Source of the DNA: Phytophthora colocasiae
Lineage: Eukaryota > Oomycota > Peronosporomycetes > Peronosporales > Peronosporaceae
Assembly: GCA_018806915.1 (NCBI GenBank)
Contig: JAGKQI010000093.1
Coordinates: forward strand, 868,001 to 932,000
DNA: 64,000 nt
Reading direction: 5' to 3'
In this document: positions 1 to 9,276 of the stretch, piece after piece
Layout: each line of letters begins with the position of its first letter
Position numbering within the stretch: the stretch's first letter is position 1
The notes under the pieces: generated by a model
Databases searched by the model: none
Told to the model about the DNA's origin: nothing
Seen by the model: only the letters and a program-made list of their open reading frames with translations
Translations under genes and position numbers: made by a program

Positions 1-549
1 AAGTGATTGAAAAACACTATAACGCGTGGAAAGCAAAAAAAAAAGTAAAAGAAAGCATACTTTGTTTACCTGTCTATCAGGGCCAAGAACCGGCAAAGTC
101 TCGAATACTCGATGAATTCTGGAACTTGTTAAAGGGCTCGATTTTAGTGTGGGTGTGGATTCCAAGATGACGGAGCTGTTAGAGGACGCCTATACTCTCA
201 AGATCACATTTGACGATGAATCTCTTGATGACTTGTTTTCTACGACAAGCAATCACTGGAATGCTATGTCAGCTTCAGTATGCTATGGATGAATATGACA
301 ACTTATCCGACTGTACTTTAAAATTGTATGTATTATCATTGACCAATCCTCGATTTTTACTGAAAGTAACCAATTTGACTGTTCTTACAATCTTTTTTTA
401 CCCAATCATGTTCAAGTAAAGGTAGGATGTCCTCTAAGCCAGCCGTTCCGACATATCGCGTCGGAGAGACTTAGGAAATATGTCTATCGCAATGCAAACT
501 TCTAGTATCACTTACATATTTGACAGCTCTCCGTCTTATCCGACCATGA
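1..549. other. Unassigned DNA upstream of the Crypton gene
   Basis: No recognisable gene. The only coding-like piece is a short + strand ORF at 167-292 (41 residues) with an acidic stretch (ITFDDESLDDLF). It could be an upstream exon or the N-terminus of the Crypton protein that follows, but the reading frame is broken before 550. The rest is AT-richer than the DNA to the right. Assignment to the Crypton is a guess from position only. Confidence 0.3.
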
Positions 550-1645
550 TGGGGGTTGGACGAGCTCAAACCTGGCAACACCAAGCGTGCCAGAGATACC
601 GCCATCAGTGCGTTCAATACATTCGTCAGAAGTGATAACATTGCCTCAAAAAATGCATTGAACACTACAGGTAAGTGTTTTGTGTCTGTATTGGATATGT
701 TTGGTATGTATCTAGCTTTTAATGAGAGTTAGAAAGGAAAGCCTCTTTCCAGGAATACCGCTATGCAGTATTTTAGACAGTCTAAAATGTGGTTGTTCGA
801 GGTCTTCCCTGTGCAGCGACACATTGTCGAAGCAAAGATGCTGAGCATGGGGAAGACGCTCGACAACTTTTGTATGAAAAGAGACGGAAAAGTTGTGAAC
901 AAAGCACCACCGTGCTCAAAGAAGGATTTAAAAAAGCTGATGTTGTATTTGTATAGCAATGCACGTTTCTCTAGTGACTATCAAGACGCAGCGTTGCTGT
1001 GTTTGCTGTGGGACCTCTTCGGACGAGCGTCCGACTTGGCGCTCGTCCGGAAACAGAACCTGTCAGTCGACGCGGCTGAGGTGTTCTTCATCCGCTTTAT
1101 CCGCATGAAGACAACCGAAGAGCAGGGGCTGTCTCTCTTCCCTGACGCCGACTTCGTCAGCTGCCCGCTACACACCATCGCCGTCGCGCTGATCACGCAG
1201 GACGTGCCCTGTGTCGACCTGATCGACAATTTTCCTGCAGTCCAAGTCGCCGCTTCTGTCAACTTAACCCCCGCCACACCTTTGCTGGAGATTTTGAACA
1301 ACTCTGAAGACTTCGCCACCCTTGCTGCTCCCGCTGCCCCTACTGCTTCTGACACTACTGCTCCAATGATCTGCGCGCACGTGAACCGGGTGTTAGTTCG
1401 AGAGATGGTCGCCGCCGGCGTTGCGGAAGCACTCACGTCGCATTCCTTTCGACGTGGTGGGGCACAGCACGTGAACGGCTGCGACGGGCTCACGCAACGC
1501 TGCATCTTCGACCGATGTGCCTGGAACATGAGCACCACTAGCAAAGGCTTCAACTCAATCTTCAACACAAGCAGAGCAGATCACAAGGTTAGCAAGGCAC
1601 TCATCGGATACGACACACAAAGCGAGGTGAAGGTGCTCAACCTTG
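550..1645 (+). pseudogene. Crypton-type tyrosine recombinase, 5' part (split by Gypsy-1)
   Basis: One frame is open from 550 to the Gypsy-1 insertion point, except for an in-frame TAG at 730-732. Downstream of that stop the frame reads from ATG 763. Tyrosine-recombinase landmarks are visible: a box I arginine in GRASDL (Arg codon 1024-1026), a lysine in FIRMKTTEE, and the box II H-x-x-R in HSFRRGG (His 1441-1443, Arg 1450-1452). A tryptophan in CAWNM lies before the expected nucleophile. In the segment where the catalytic tyrosine is expected (KGFNSIFN) this copy has a serine codon at 1555-1557. The layout matches oomycete Crypton transposons, which move as circular DNA by tyrosine recombinase. 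The gene continues at 15548 after the retrotransposon. The stop, the split and the missing tyrosine make it inactive. Confidence 0.8.
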
Positions 1646-3107
1646 TGTGGTGAAGCGCGAATAAGAAATCCGAGAAAAGGCAACGTCAGGCCCTAAGAGA
1701 GTCGGATCAAGCGACAGGGGCCTCTGGCGAAGCAAGATGTCAGTTGATGACCCCAGATTGCGCGAACGATGGCTGACGAATGGATCCAGATCGATGTTCG
1801 TCTGGATCTCGCCAGCGATGAATGGATGGCGTCTTGGTCAAGTGAGACTAAGTGATTGGAGAACCCGTCGTGCGGTCCCGCGTGGCGGCTCAGGGTCGGA
1901 GGAGAAAAGGGCGCCTTGCCTGAGGTCGCATGAGAAGGAGATCAAGGCGGCAGAGGGTCGGGATCGGTGTGATCTATGGTGGGCCGGTGACAACATAACC
2001 GTGAGATGCTGCCGAGGGGACCTGATGGCAGTGTTAGTCGCGTGGGGAGTGGTGATCAAGTCTGGGAAGCTCAAGACCTGGAATGTCGACGACGCAGGCA
2101 CGCGAGATCAAGTATGAAGGCTGCTGATCGGGATCATTGTTCAAGACGGTGGACCAAGATCGATGACCGAGATGGTTGATCGAGATCGGCTGATCGCCAG
2201 ATCGGCTGATCAGCTGATCGCCAGATCGACAGATCGGCTGATCGGCTGATCGCCAGATCGGCTGATCGGCTGATCGGCTGATCGCCAGATCGGCTGATCG
2301 CCTGATCGCCAGATCGCCAGATCGCCAGATCGGCTGATCGCCAGATCGGCAGATCGAGATCGCGATCAGGGGTTAGGTGAGATCAAGATCGAAGATCGGA
2401 AGGGCAGCTGTGTAGCCGGATGTCAGGTAATCGTAGGATAGCAGATGAGGATGGGGCTAGTAGACATAGGAATAACCATAAACAGAATCGAATTTGCTCT
2501 GGACATCACAAGTGCCTTCGTTCAAGACCGGAACTGGGAATTACATTGGCCCCCCGGCATCAAGAAGGTAAGGAGAAGAGATCTAGCATAGAGGTTAATT
2601 CTGGATAATACATTGGCCAGTTTTACCCTATCTAGTGATCTATCCTTTACGTGCGAACTACGGATCGGAAGGAATTGGCTGCTTGGCCTGACGATCTCGT
2701 TGACTCTCAACCCATCAAGACACCCGCTATAGAAAGCGGCAAGCATCGTAAAGGAAGGGATCAGATCCCCAACATTGGACCTTTGGAAGACCTGGATCGA
2801 AGACCAGGTGACCGGATCAAGGCTCGAGAACTCGCCTGTGACCCGGATCAACCCCTCCGAGGTAGAGTGAAGTATTCCCACGCTATCTCACACCCCCTAC
2901 GTCACCCAAGACATTCTTCTCGTCCCAAGACATCTTCAGAAGTCACCTGGAAGAGCGTAACCCGCCTACCGACGGGTACACAAGGTGAACACTACACGCA
3001 GCAAGATCACGGATCATCGGGGGACCCCCTCCGTTAGTCGGTGTCTGGGCGCAAGTGGCGATCGCGATCGGCCTCAACCAGATTTTGGCCAGATCCGCTC
3101 CACCACA
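1646..3107 (+). repeat. Gypsy-1 5' LTR
   Basis: 1462 bp, TG...CA ends. Outside the GATC minisatellite at 2184-2367 I saw no difference from the 3' LTR, so the insertion is recent. It should hold the Pol II promoter and polyadenylation signals, but I cannot place a TATA box with confidence. Several short ORFs in it occur identically in the other LTR and are not genes. Confidence 0.92.
2184..2367. repeat. 8-bp GATC minisatellite inside the 5' LTR
   Basis: Tandem octamers beginning GATC: mostly GATCGGCT and GATCGCCA, with GATCGCCT, GATCGACA and GATCAGCT variants. The copy in the 3' LTR (14648-14807) is shorter by 24 bp, exactly three units, and has a run of GATCGCCT. This is the main place where the two LTRs differ. 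Confidence 0.9.
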
Positions 3108-3108
3108 A

Positions 3109-3124
3109 TGGTGCGCGTGCCCGG
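3109..3124 (+). other. Putative primer-binding site of Gypsy-1
   Basis: One base after the 5' LTR the sequence reads TGGTGCGCGTGCCCGG. Read as the complement of a tRNA 3' end it fits tRNA anatomy: CCA, discriminator A, a 7-nt acceptor strand CACGCGC, then T-stem CCGGG. The isoacceptor is not identified. It is not the tRNA-Pro of the array, which would require TGGGGGCCTTG. Confidence 0.6.
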
Positions 3125-3196
3125 ATCTTCTGGTGACTTCGGATATCACCGTGAGTCCCAAGAAGATGTCAAGATTAAGGAAGAACAAGGGAAGAA

Positions 3197-4213
3197 GTGC
3201 CTACGAATGTTGGATCGGCGGAGGCACCACTGAAAACGGAAAGATCCACAGATCAGCAGAGTTCTGGGAGGATCTCTACTGACAGGCACGAGGCAGACCT
3301 GGATCGCAATCCAGATCTTGAAGAAAAACCTCGAATTCCTCCCAAGGCCCCTTCGAGGGCCACCGCGGATCTCGATGAGAATCGAGATCCGCACACGAGC
3401 GATAAGGAATCAGCAAAGCTGAAACCTAATCTGCTCACCAAGTCCACTGTTGCCTCAAGATCGACCAAGAAAAAGAAGATCAAGAGCACCCGGACGAAAT
3501 TGAAAGCTCCAGACTCAGAGCCAGAAGACATGATCAGCCCGGGATCGACGATTACCAAGGACGCGATCGAGCAGGCCTATTACAGGAAGATGCTAAGCGA
3601 GACCTTGCTTAACGACCCCGTTCTTACGATCATACAAGTCCGCCAGATCGGTAACCTCACCGGCCCAGTGTCGAAACCCCGGACTAGCTCGGACCGCCTG
3701 AACGCGGTGAAGATTCTACTTGATCTGCTCCAAGAGGCTGGTTTAGTGGCTGGAGAAATTGACCCAAACTCTCTATTTGACCTGGAACTGGAAGCGATTC
3801 AGTATGCAACCCATGACCTATTCAACTCTCTCAAAGTCTTGGTCGGCGAACGCCCACTGACGCCCGATCTAGGTTATCAGACTGGATCGTCATGCTACGC
3901 GTCAGCGACCTCGGAGCCAGATTCCGACAGCCCGAGAAGGCTGCAACGCATGTCGTTAGGCCCCTCCGGTGCCAAATTCCTGAAATCGCGTATGAAGAAA
4001 CAAGATACACGATCGATGGCCACGAAACTGGAGGCTAAGACACCTGATCAGCAAGAAAATCGCCGGACCCGGACAGACCAGACCGCGCCGACGACTAATT
4101 CCACGGGATCGAGCAACAAGCTGGTCGACTACTTTCAAATGGCGATGGATCGTTTCTTAAAGAACGGAATCTCGCGACACCCCGATCGCCGATCAAAGGG
4201 AGTTGGATGTTGA
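3197..4213 (+). CDS. Gypsy-1 charged ORF before gag
   Basis: 338-residue ORF in the leader between the 5' LTR and gag, overlapping the gag start by 11 bp in another frame. It has a highly charged N-terminal 130 residues with a lysine cluster (TKKKKIKSTRTK), a middle part (about 115-225) likely to be helical, and a charged tail. No known domain was recognised. It may be a matrix-like or RNA-binding Gag partner, or it may have been joined to gag. The ATG at 3197 is simply the first in frame. Function unknown. Confidence 0.5.
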   Translation: MPTNVGSAEAPLKTERSTDQQSSGRISTDRHEADLDRNPDLEEKPRIPPKAPSRATADLDENRDPHTSDKESAKLKPNLLTKSTVASRSTKKKKIKSTRTKLKAPDSEPEDMISPGSTITKDAIEQAYYRKMLSETLLNDPVLTIIQVRQIGNLTGPVSKPRTSSDRLNAVKILLDLLQEAGLVAGEIDPNSLFDLELEAIQYATHDLFNSLKVLVGERPLTPDLGYQTGSSCYASATSEPDSDSPRRLQRMSLGPSGAKFLKSRMKKQDTRSMATKLEAKTPDQQENRRTRTDQTAPTTNSTGSSNKLVDYFQMAMDRFLKNGISRHPDRRSKGVGC

Positions 4214-5435
4214 AATGGAGTCCGTTACGGCCTCGGATCCGGATGCATGGGAATACGATCCAGACGACATGGGCATACCAAGTTCCGGTGGACAGACGTC
4301 GAGCCGAGCAGCGATCGCATCCGCGGCGATCGGTCAAGGAGGATCGTCAATGATCCAGCGGGTCCGGATCTCAGCGATCTCGGATCTGAAAGATTTTGCG
4401 GGTAAAGATCTGGACGAAGATCGCGCTCGGGCCTGGATCAGTAAAGTCAAGTCAGCATTTCAGCGCGATCAGGCTACGGAAGAAGAAAAATGCCTCACAT
4501 TTGCAGATCTGATGGTGGGACCGGCAAAGAACTGGTACAGGCAGCTCAGTCGAACGACGAAAACCAAGTGGGCGGATCTGCTGGACAGTTTCCAGACCCA
4601 GTATTGTGGGTTGGGTATGTCGGTCGCGTGGCAATACTATCACGCTCGCAAGCGATCGGAAGAAACTCCCCTTGATTACCTCTACCGGCTCAACGTGGCG
4701 GCTTTACGTGCTAGACTGAAGATCAAGGATGGGAGCCCTAAGGCCCGCCGGGAACATGTAGACCACTACATCGAGACATTGGGAGATCCGGAGTTAGCTG
4801 ATCGGCTGACCCTACTCCGACTGAGCGACGTCGATGAACTGGAGGAGGTACTTCGTGCCCGGGAACGGGCGAAAAGCAGACAACGTAAATCTGCGTTCGG
4901 ATCGAAGTACAGACAAAAGGCACCGGCCAGTGCCCCGGCGGCACCCATTCGAGCGGTGGTACGGGCGATCCAAGCCCAAGATCCGAGCTCGGAATCAGAG
5001 GAAGTATCCGGATCGGACGGATCCGATTCTGAAGGCGATCTCCGGAGGATATATCTTACCGCGTCGGAAGACAAGCAGATCGGCACTGGGGGCGTTCCCC
5101 ACCAACAGGATCAGTCGCGATCGCAGGTGAACGCGCAAGATCGAGGCCGGATCGCGGATCGCAGGGGTACGTCAGACCACGATCGAGGTCGCTGTTCACA
5201 CTGTGGATCGCGGAAGCATACGGATCTGGACTGCTGGAGACGTCTAACTTGTGAAAAGTGCGGGAAGAGGGGTCATCCAACGGATCGCTGTCTGTATACC
5301 TGCCGTGGTTGTGGGGAGATCCATGAAGCTGGAGAATGCCCCATGGAAGAATTCTACAACCAGATCCGCAAGTGGTACGACCCGACCCGACATGCCGGAT
5401 TGTTCCCCGAGAAGGTGGAAAAGATGTTAAACTAG
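4203..5435 (+). CDS. gag: Gypsy-1 Gag (capsid and nucleocapsid)
   Basis: 410 residues. Residues ~60-230 resemble the gypsy capsid-type Gag domain: helical, with the conserved pattern ARAWISKVKSAF, then GPAKNWYRQL, then a stretch around FQTQYC. Residues ~270-330 are an acidic/serine linker. The C-terminus holds three zinc-knuckle-like motifs: CSHCGSRKHTDLDC (331-344) and CEKCGKRGHPTDRC (350-363) are standard C-x2-C-x4-H-x4-C, and CRGCGEIHEAGEC (367-379) is one residue short. It should assemble the virus-like particle and bind element RNA. The frame is intact and ends in TAG directly after a slippery heptamer, so the protease frame is reached by -1 frameshifting. Confidence 0.88.
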   Translation: MDVEMESVTASDPDAWEYDPDDMGIPSSGGQTSSRAAIASAAIGQGGSSMIQRVRISAISDLKDFAGKDLDEDRARAWISKVKSAFQRDQATEEEKCLTFADLMVGPAKNWYRQLSRTTKTKWADLLDSFQTQYCGLGMSVAWQYYHARKRSEETPLDYLYRLNVAALRARLKIKDGSPKARREHVDHYIETLGDPELADRLTLLRLSDVDELEEVLRARERAKSRQRKSAFGSKYRQKAPASAPAAPIRAVVRAIQAQDPSSESEEVSGSDGSDSEGDLRRIYLTASEDKQIGTGGVPHQQDQSRSQVNAQDRGRIADRRGTSDHDRGRCSHCGSRKHTDLDCWRRLTCEKCGKRGHPTDRCLYTCRGCGEIHEAGECPMEEFYNQIRKWYDPTRHAGLFPEKVEKMLN

Positions 5436-6838
5436 GACGCTCGCCGGTTTGGAAACCGGTACGAGCCGAGCGTTCTGAGTACTGCATCTATGCATATGTG
5501 AACAAGAAATCGAGAGATCAAGATAGGGAGAATTCGGATCTGCGCGGTAATACATGTAAGTTGCATTCGTATACTGCTAAGATCGCGAGTCTTCCCCGGA
5601 TCGATGAGTTCTCTCGATCTGGTGCGGAAGTGGCTCTGGATCTCAAGGAAGGAGAGTCCAGGGGGTATTGGAAATACCACGCACCCGGAAAATGGTTCCG
5701 CCAAGCCAAGATCTCAGGCAAGATCAATCACGAAAGAGCGATCTTGCTCCTGGACACTGGCGCCGAGGTATCCATCTTGGATACCGCCTTTGCTCGTAAG
5801 GTTGGGTGCCACTTTGACACTAGTCAGAGACAGGAGTGTGTTGGGATCGGTGATAATGTGTACACCACCGAGGGAAGAACGAGGATCAAGATCACGCTTG
5901 CAGGATACCTGGTCTACTTTTTCGATATTTGGATCGGGGATCTATCCGGGCAAGATGCGATCCTGGGTATGGATTTCATGATCCCGGCTGGGGTCCGGAT
6001 GGATCTTGCGAAGGGATCGATGTGCTTACCTAATGAAGTGGGGATCCCACTTAGTGGTCGCAAGAGATTATACGGGGAGAAGGTAAGATCGGTAAAATTG
6101 GAGGAAGATCTACATATCCCAGTTGGGGGATCTGAAGAGATCGCATCGAGAGTGAAATTATCGGCGACAGAAAAATTGTGGGTGACCAGAGGCGACCAAT
6201 GGGTACCTACAGTGGTGAATGGACCCGGCCGAACTCGGTACTTAGTGATCACGAATTTGAGCGAGAAGATTTTACGACTGGATCACAGATTACATGTTGG
6301 AATGGTACTTGATCAGGAAAAAGTGCCTCGATTCCCCGGGTTTGTGTCGATTGGATCCCGACGTTACATGGAGTGGCAGAATCTAGCTCTAGAAGCGACT
6401 GTGGACGCAAGACCAGAACCTCAGGAATCCGTGGAGATCCCCTTACCGTCGGTCGAACGGCCGACCTACGTTACGCCGCGATCCATACTCCGCCGAGGTG
6501 GGGCAACCAGGACCGACCCTGATCCTGCACCAATATCGACACCGGAACCGCGATCACCAACCGATACAGCCGAAGTCAAGGTCGCATTCATCGATCCCCA
6601 ACCGGATCCCATGGATACCCCACCGATCACGATCAGTTCCGACAAGACCCCGAGTGGCGAAGCTGGGGGCGGTGAGACTGAGACGAATGAGAGCTTGCCA
6701 GATCAGGCCCCAGATCGGACAGATCGGACATGCGAAGAAGAGATCGAGGAAAAACAGAAAAACCAGATTTTCAAATCGAGATCAAACATGAATCCGACGC
6801 CGATGCCGTCCCCAGGGTTAAAGACACCCCGATCTTGA
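5336..6838 (+). CDS. Gypsy-1 aspartic protease region (Gag-Pro extension)
   Basis: Open frame of 500 codons overlapping the end of gag by 100 bp in the -1 frame. Real translation probably enters at 5426-5432 by frameshift rather than at ATG 5336. The retropepsin signature LLLDTGAEVSILD has its catalytic Asp at codon 5753-5755, followed ~65 residues later by AILGMDF, the usual second landmark. The C-terminal ~150 residues are a proline/acidic low-complexity linker to RT. The frame ends at 6838, overlapping the RT frame, again one frame back. Confidence 0.85.
   Translation: MPHGRILQPDPQVVRPDPTCRIVPREGGKDVKLGRSPVWKPVRAERSEYCIYAYVNKKSRDQDRENSDLRGNTCKLHSYTAKIASLPRIDEFSRSGAEVALDLKEGESRGYWKYHAPGKWFRQAKISGKINHERAILLLDTGAEVSILDTAFARKVGCHFDTSQRQECVGIGDNVYTTEGRTRIKITLAGYLVYFFDIWIGDLSGQDAILGMDFMIPAGVRMDLAKGSMCLPNEVGIPLSGRKRLYGEKVRSVKLEEDLHIPVGGSEEIASRVKLSATEKLWVTRGDQWVPTVVNGPGRTRYLVITNLSEKILRLDHRLHVGMVLDQEKVPRFPGFVSIGSRRYMEWQNLALEATVDARPEPQESVEIPLPSVERPTYVTPRSILRRGGATRTDPDPAPISTPEPRSPTDTAEVKVAFIDPQPDPMDTPPITISSDKTPSGEAGGGETETNESLPDQAPDRTDRTCEEEIEEKQKNQIFKSRSNMNPTPMPSPGLKTPRS
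5426..5466 (+). promoter_or_regulatory. Programmed -1 ribosomal frameshift signal, gag to protease
   Basis: The heptamer GTTAAAC (5426-5432) lies in the gag zero frame as G TTA AAC, immediately before the gag stop TAG. Six bases downstream is a hairpin: GCTCG (5439-5443) pairs with CGAGC (5462-5466), and CCGGT(TT) (5444-5450) pairs with (AA)ACCGG (5453-5459). A -1 slip reads V-K-L-G-R-S and enters exactly the protease frame. Slippery site, spacer and structure fit the known pattern; function is inferred. Confidence 0.8.
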
Positions 6839-8104
6839 CAGCCAAGGACGATAGGCTGCGTGATCAATCAACGGATGAACCGGATCCGACATCTCCTGAA
6901 GGGATCGAGAACGCTGATCAGACCCACTTACACGAAAGTGGTGATTTTTCGACCGAAGATCTAGCCGATAATCTCGCAGTAGTACCAGAGATCCAGATCT
7001 CCACCACCGAAGAAGTCAGGATTGAAGATCTGCAAGTAGGGAATCCGGGATCGGCTACCCCGGAGGAGATCGAGAAACTTCGACAGATTATTTGGAAGAA
7101 GCGACATCTCCTGATCGGAAAGGGAAACGCACTTCCTCCAGCGGCCAAGGGTGTTATATGCGATATCGACGTGGGTGATGCAAAGCCGATCGCACAACGA
7201 GTCCGAAAGGTGGCGCCACAGTTTCGCGAGAAAGTATCGGATCTTATCAAAGGACTCCTAGCTGCCAAGATCATTCGGCCATCGACATCGCCATGGGCAT
7301 ATCCGATCGTGGTGATCATCAAGAAGAACGGTGTAGACATCCGACTATGTATCGATTATCGGCTGGTGAACGGTCTCACAAGGCTGATGATCTACCCGAT
7401 GCCTTTGATCAATGACCTGTTAGAAGATCTTGACAAGGTTCTGTGGTATTGTTCATTAGACATGGCGAGTGGATTCTGGGTCGTATCAATGACCGATCGA
7501 GCTCGCGCGATCTCGGCTTTCATCACTCCATTTGGCCTTTTCGAGTGGAATCGCATGCCGTTCCGGACTGAAGAACGCTCCTCAGATCTATCAACGCCTT
7601 GTGGACAATGCCCTATATGGATTTCTGAAGATCTCCCAGTCCGGAGATGTGGAAGGCTCTGCGGATGTGTTCGAATCAGGGATCCCGGAAGATCCCGGTC
7701 GTCCGTCGGTGCTAGGTCGGAGATCATACATCGACGATATCTTGATCACGGCTGGATCATGGGATCAAATGTGCGATCGGGTGGAAGGCCTATTGGAGGC
7801 CTGCGATAAGTGGAATCTCTCGATCAGTGTGGCAAAGAGCTTCTGGGGCATGGATAAGGTGGAATATCTCGGACACAAAGTGTCGATCGATGGATTGGAG
7901 GCAAACCCGAAGGACCTGAAGTCTCTGACGGATCTACCATTCCCTGGATCACTCCGATCCATGCAATCGTTCCTTGGAAGTTTGAATTACTATAGTCGGT
8001 TCATCGAGGATTATGCGATCTATGCATCGGTCCTATATGAACTACGTGAGGTGGAGTTCGCAGAACTGGAAGAAGCGACCAGATCTACGAAAGATCATGG
8101 ATAG
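6730..8104 (+). pseudogene. Gypsy-1 reverse transcriptase, frameshifted
   Basis: Ty3/gypsy-type RT. The frame from 6730 gives the N-terminal RT blocks: PIVVIIKKNG, RLCIDYRLVN, then the catalytic-Asp block WYCSLDMASGFW, then PFGLFEWNRMPF. An extra C at about 7563-7564 breaks the frame. The other frame resumes GLKNAPQIYQRLVDNAL and carries the active-site box YIDD at 7727-7738, followed by VEYLGHKVS and the thumb FLGSLNYYSRFI. A further frame change near 8075 links to RNase H. A possible -1 slip site GAAAAAC at 6757-6763 would join protease and RT. All catalytic residues are present, so the damage is limited to the indels. Confidence 0.87.
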
Positions 8105-8620
8105 CATGGACCTGATCACTCAAGATCCCGTCGCGCTTAAGTCGGATCGGGATAGATCGCTAGATATCCCGACTCAAAGAAGCGATAGTACAACGGATCC
8201 TGACTTGGGGGCGATGTCTTCACCCTGTTCAAGCGAGATCGGAACCAACCTGGGCCTAAAGACTGGTGACGAGAGGTGGGGTAGGGCATACAGGGCGTTT
8301 ACAGCCTTGAAGACCAAGATCGCGTCGACCCCGATCCTTCGCCACTTCGACACGACGAAGTTACCCGTGGTGATCGTGTACGCTAGTGACTGGGCGATTT
8401 CCGCCGCACTAATGCAGGAACACGACCAGATCTACCACCCGGTCGCGTTTGCCAGCCGAACCTTGAAGACCAACGAGCTGAATTATAATGTTGCCGAAAG
8501 GAGGTGTTAGCTCTACTTCGGATCTTGGATCTACACTACACCTTGTTGGTGGGACGTCGGATCAAGGTCCTAACCCGACACTCGACGCTTGCCTGGCTGT
8601 TCAAGTCTGCCGGCCTCCAA
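8076..8620 (+). pseudogene. Gypsy-1 native (first) RNase H, degenerate
   Basis: Follows RT directly and shows the gypsy RNase H pattern: VVIVYASDWAISAALMQ (first Asp), HPVAFASRTL, then ELNYNVAE and, after a one-base deletion near 8500, EVLALLRIL. The position that is normally T-D-H reads LTRHSTLAWL near 8575, so the third catalytic Asp is replaced by Arg. Loss of this site fits elements that carry a second, active RNase H downstream. Confidence 0.75.
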
Positions 8621-8835
8621 GGACGTCTGGGACAATGGTCTGCTCTTCTGTCCCCGTGGACACTCGAGATCACGAAGTGTACGAAGGGGGAGGATGAAAT
8701 ACTGGGGGCGATCGCAGCTAACATAACGCCCCGATCGGAGATCGACGAAGCTCTGATCGCGATCGCGCCGCGAAAGGAGCCAAAACGTCGGATCCAGATG
8801 CCGATCCCCACTGTAGACCCAGATGAGGAGTTGTG

Positions 8836-9276
8836 GGTTATAAGTTTCGACGGATCGGCACGCGTGAAACGAGGGGAGGCGCCTTCAGCGCGATCGTGTG
8901 GAGTTTACCAGAGTGGAAGGTGATCAAGGCTAGATCGGATTATGCTGAAAGCCTCACTGTCAATGAAGCGGAATACCGTGGACTCTTGCTAGGTCTTGGC
9001 ATGATCGCACAGTTAGAACGCCGCCGTTTGGTCGTTTGTGGCGATTCGAATCTGGTAATCCGACAAGTCCGGGGCGAGATCGACTGCAAGGCGCCAGGAT
9101 TGACGCTACTGAAACAGAAGGTGCTAGATCACTTGCGGAATTGGGGAGATCACGAGCTGGTCCATGTGAAGAGAGACTGGAATGGGAGCGCAGATAGCTT
9201 GGCGAGTGCCGCGCTGCAGCGAGGAAGCGGGATCGAAGTCCACGATGAGACAGATCGATGCGATCTGATCACCTGA
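8836..9276 (+). pseudogene. Gypsy-1 second RNase H (aRNH-like)
   Basis: A second RNase H fold between the degenerate one and integrase. The acidic residues are all visible: Asp in ISFDGSARVKRG, Glu in VNEAEYRGLLLGL, Asp in VCGDSNLVIRQVRG and Asp in RDWNGSADSLAS. A frame change near 8876 separates the first block from the rest. The form (FDGSA... GDS..V... N..AD.LA) is the archaeal-type RNase H known from plant Tat elements and from some oomycete gypsy elements. It presumably degrades the RNA strand of the RNA-DNA hybrid during reverse transcription. Confidence 0.8.

Noticed and set aside
763..1653. Crypton fragment as an intact host gene starting at ATG 763
   Set aside because: The same frame continues upstream of a TAG at 730 with family-like sequence, and the gene is cut by Gypsy-1 before its natural end.
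1737..3037. ORFs inside both Gypsy-1 LTRs as genes
   Set aside because: Identical because the LTRs are identical; no domains; frames cross the minisatellite border or low-complexity DNA.
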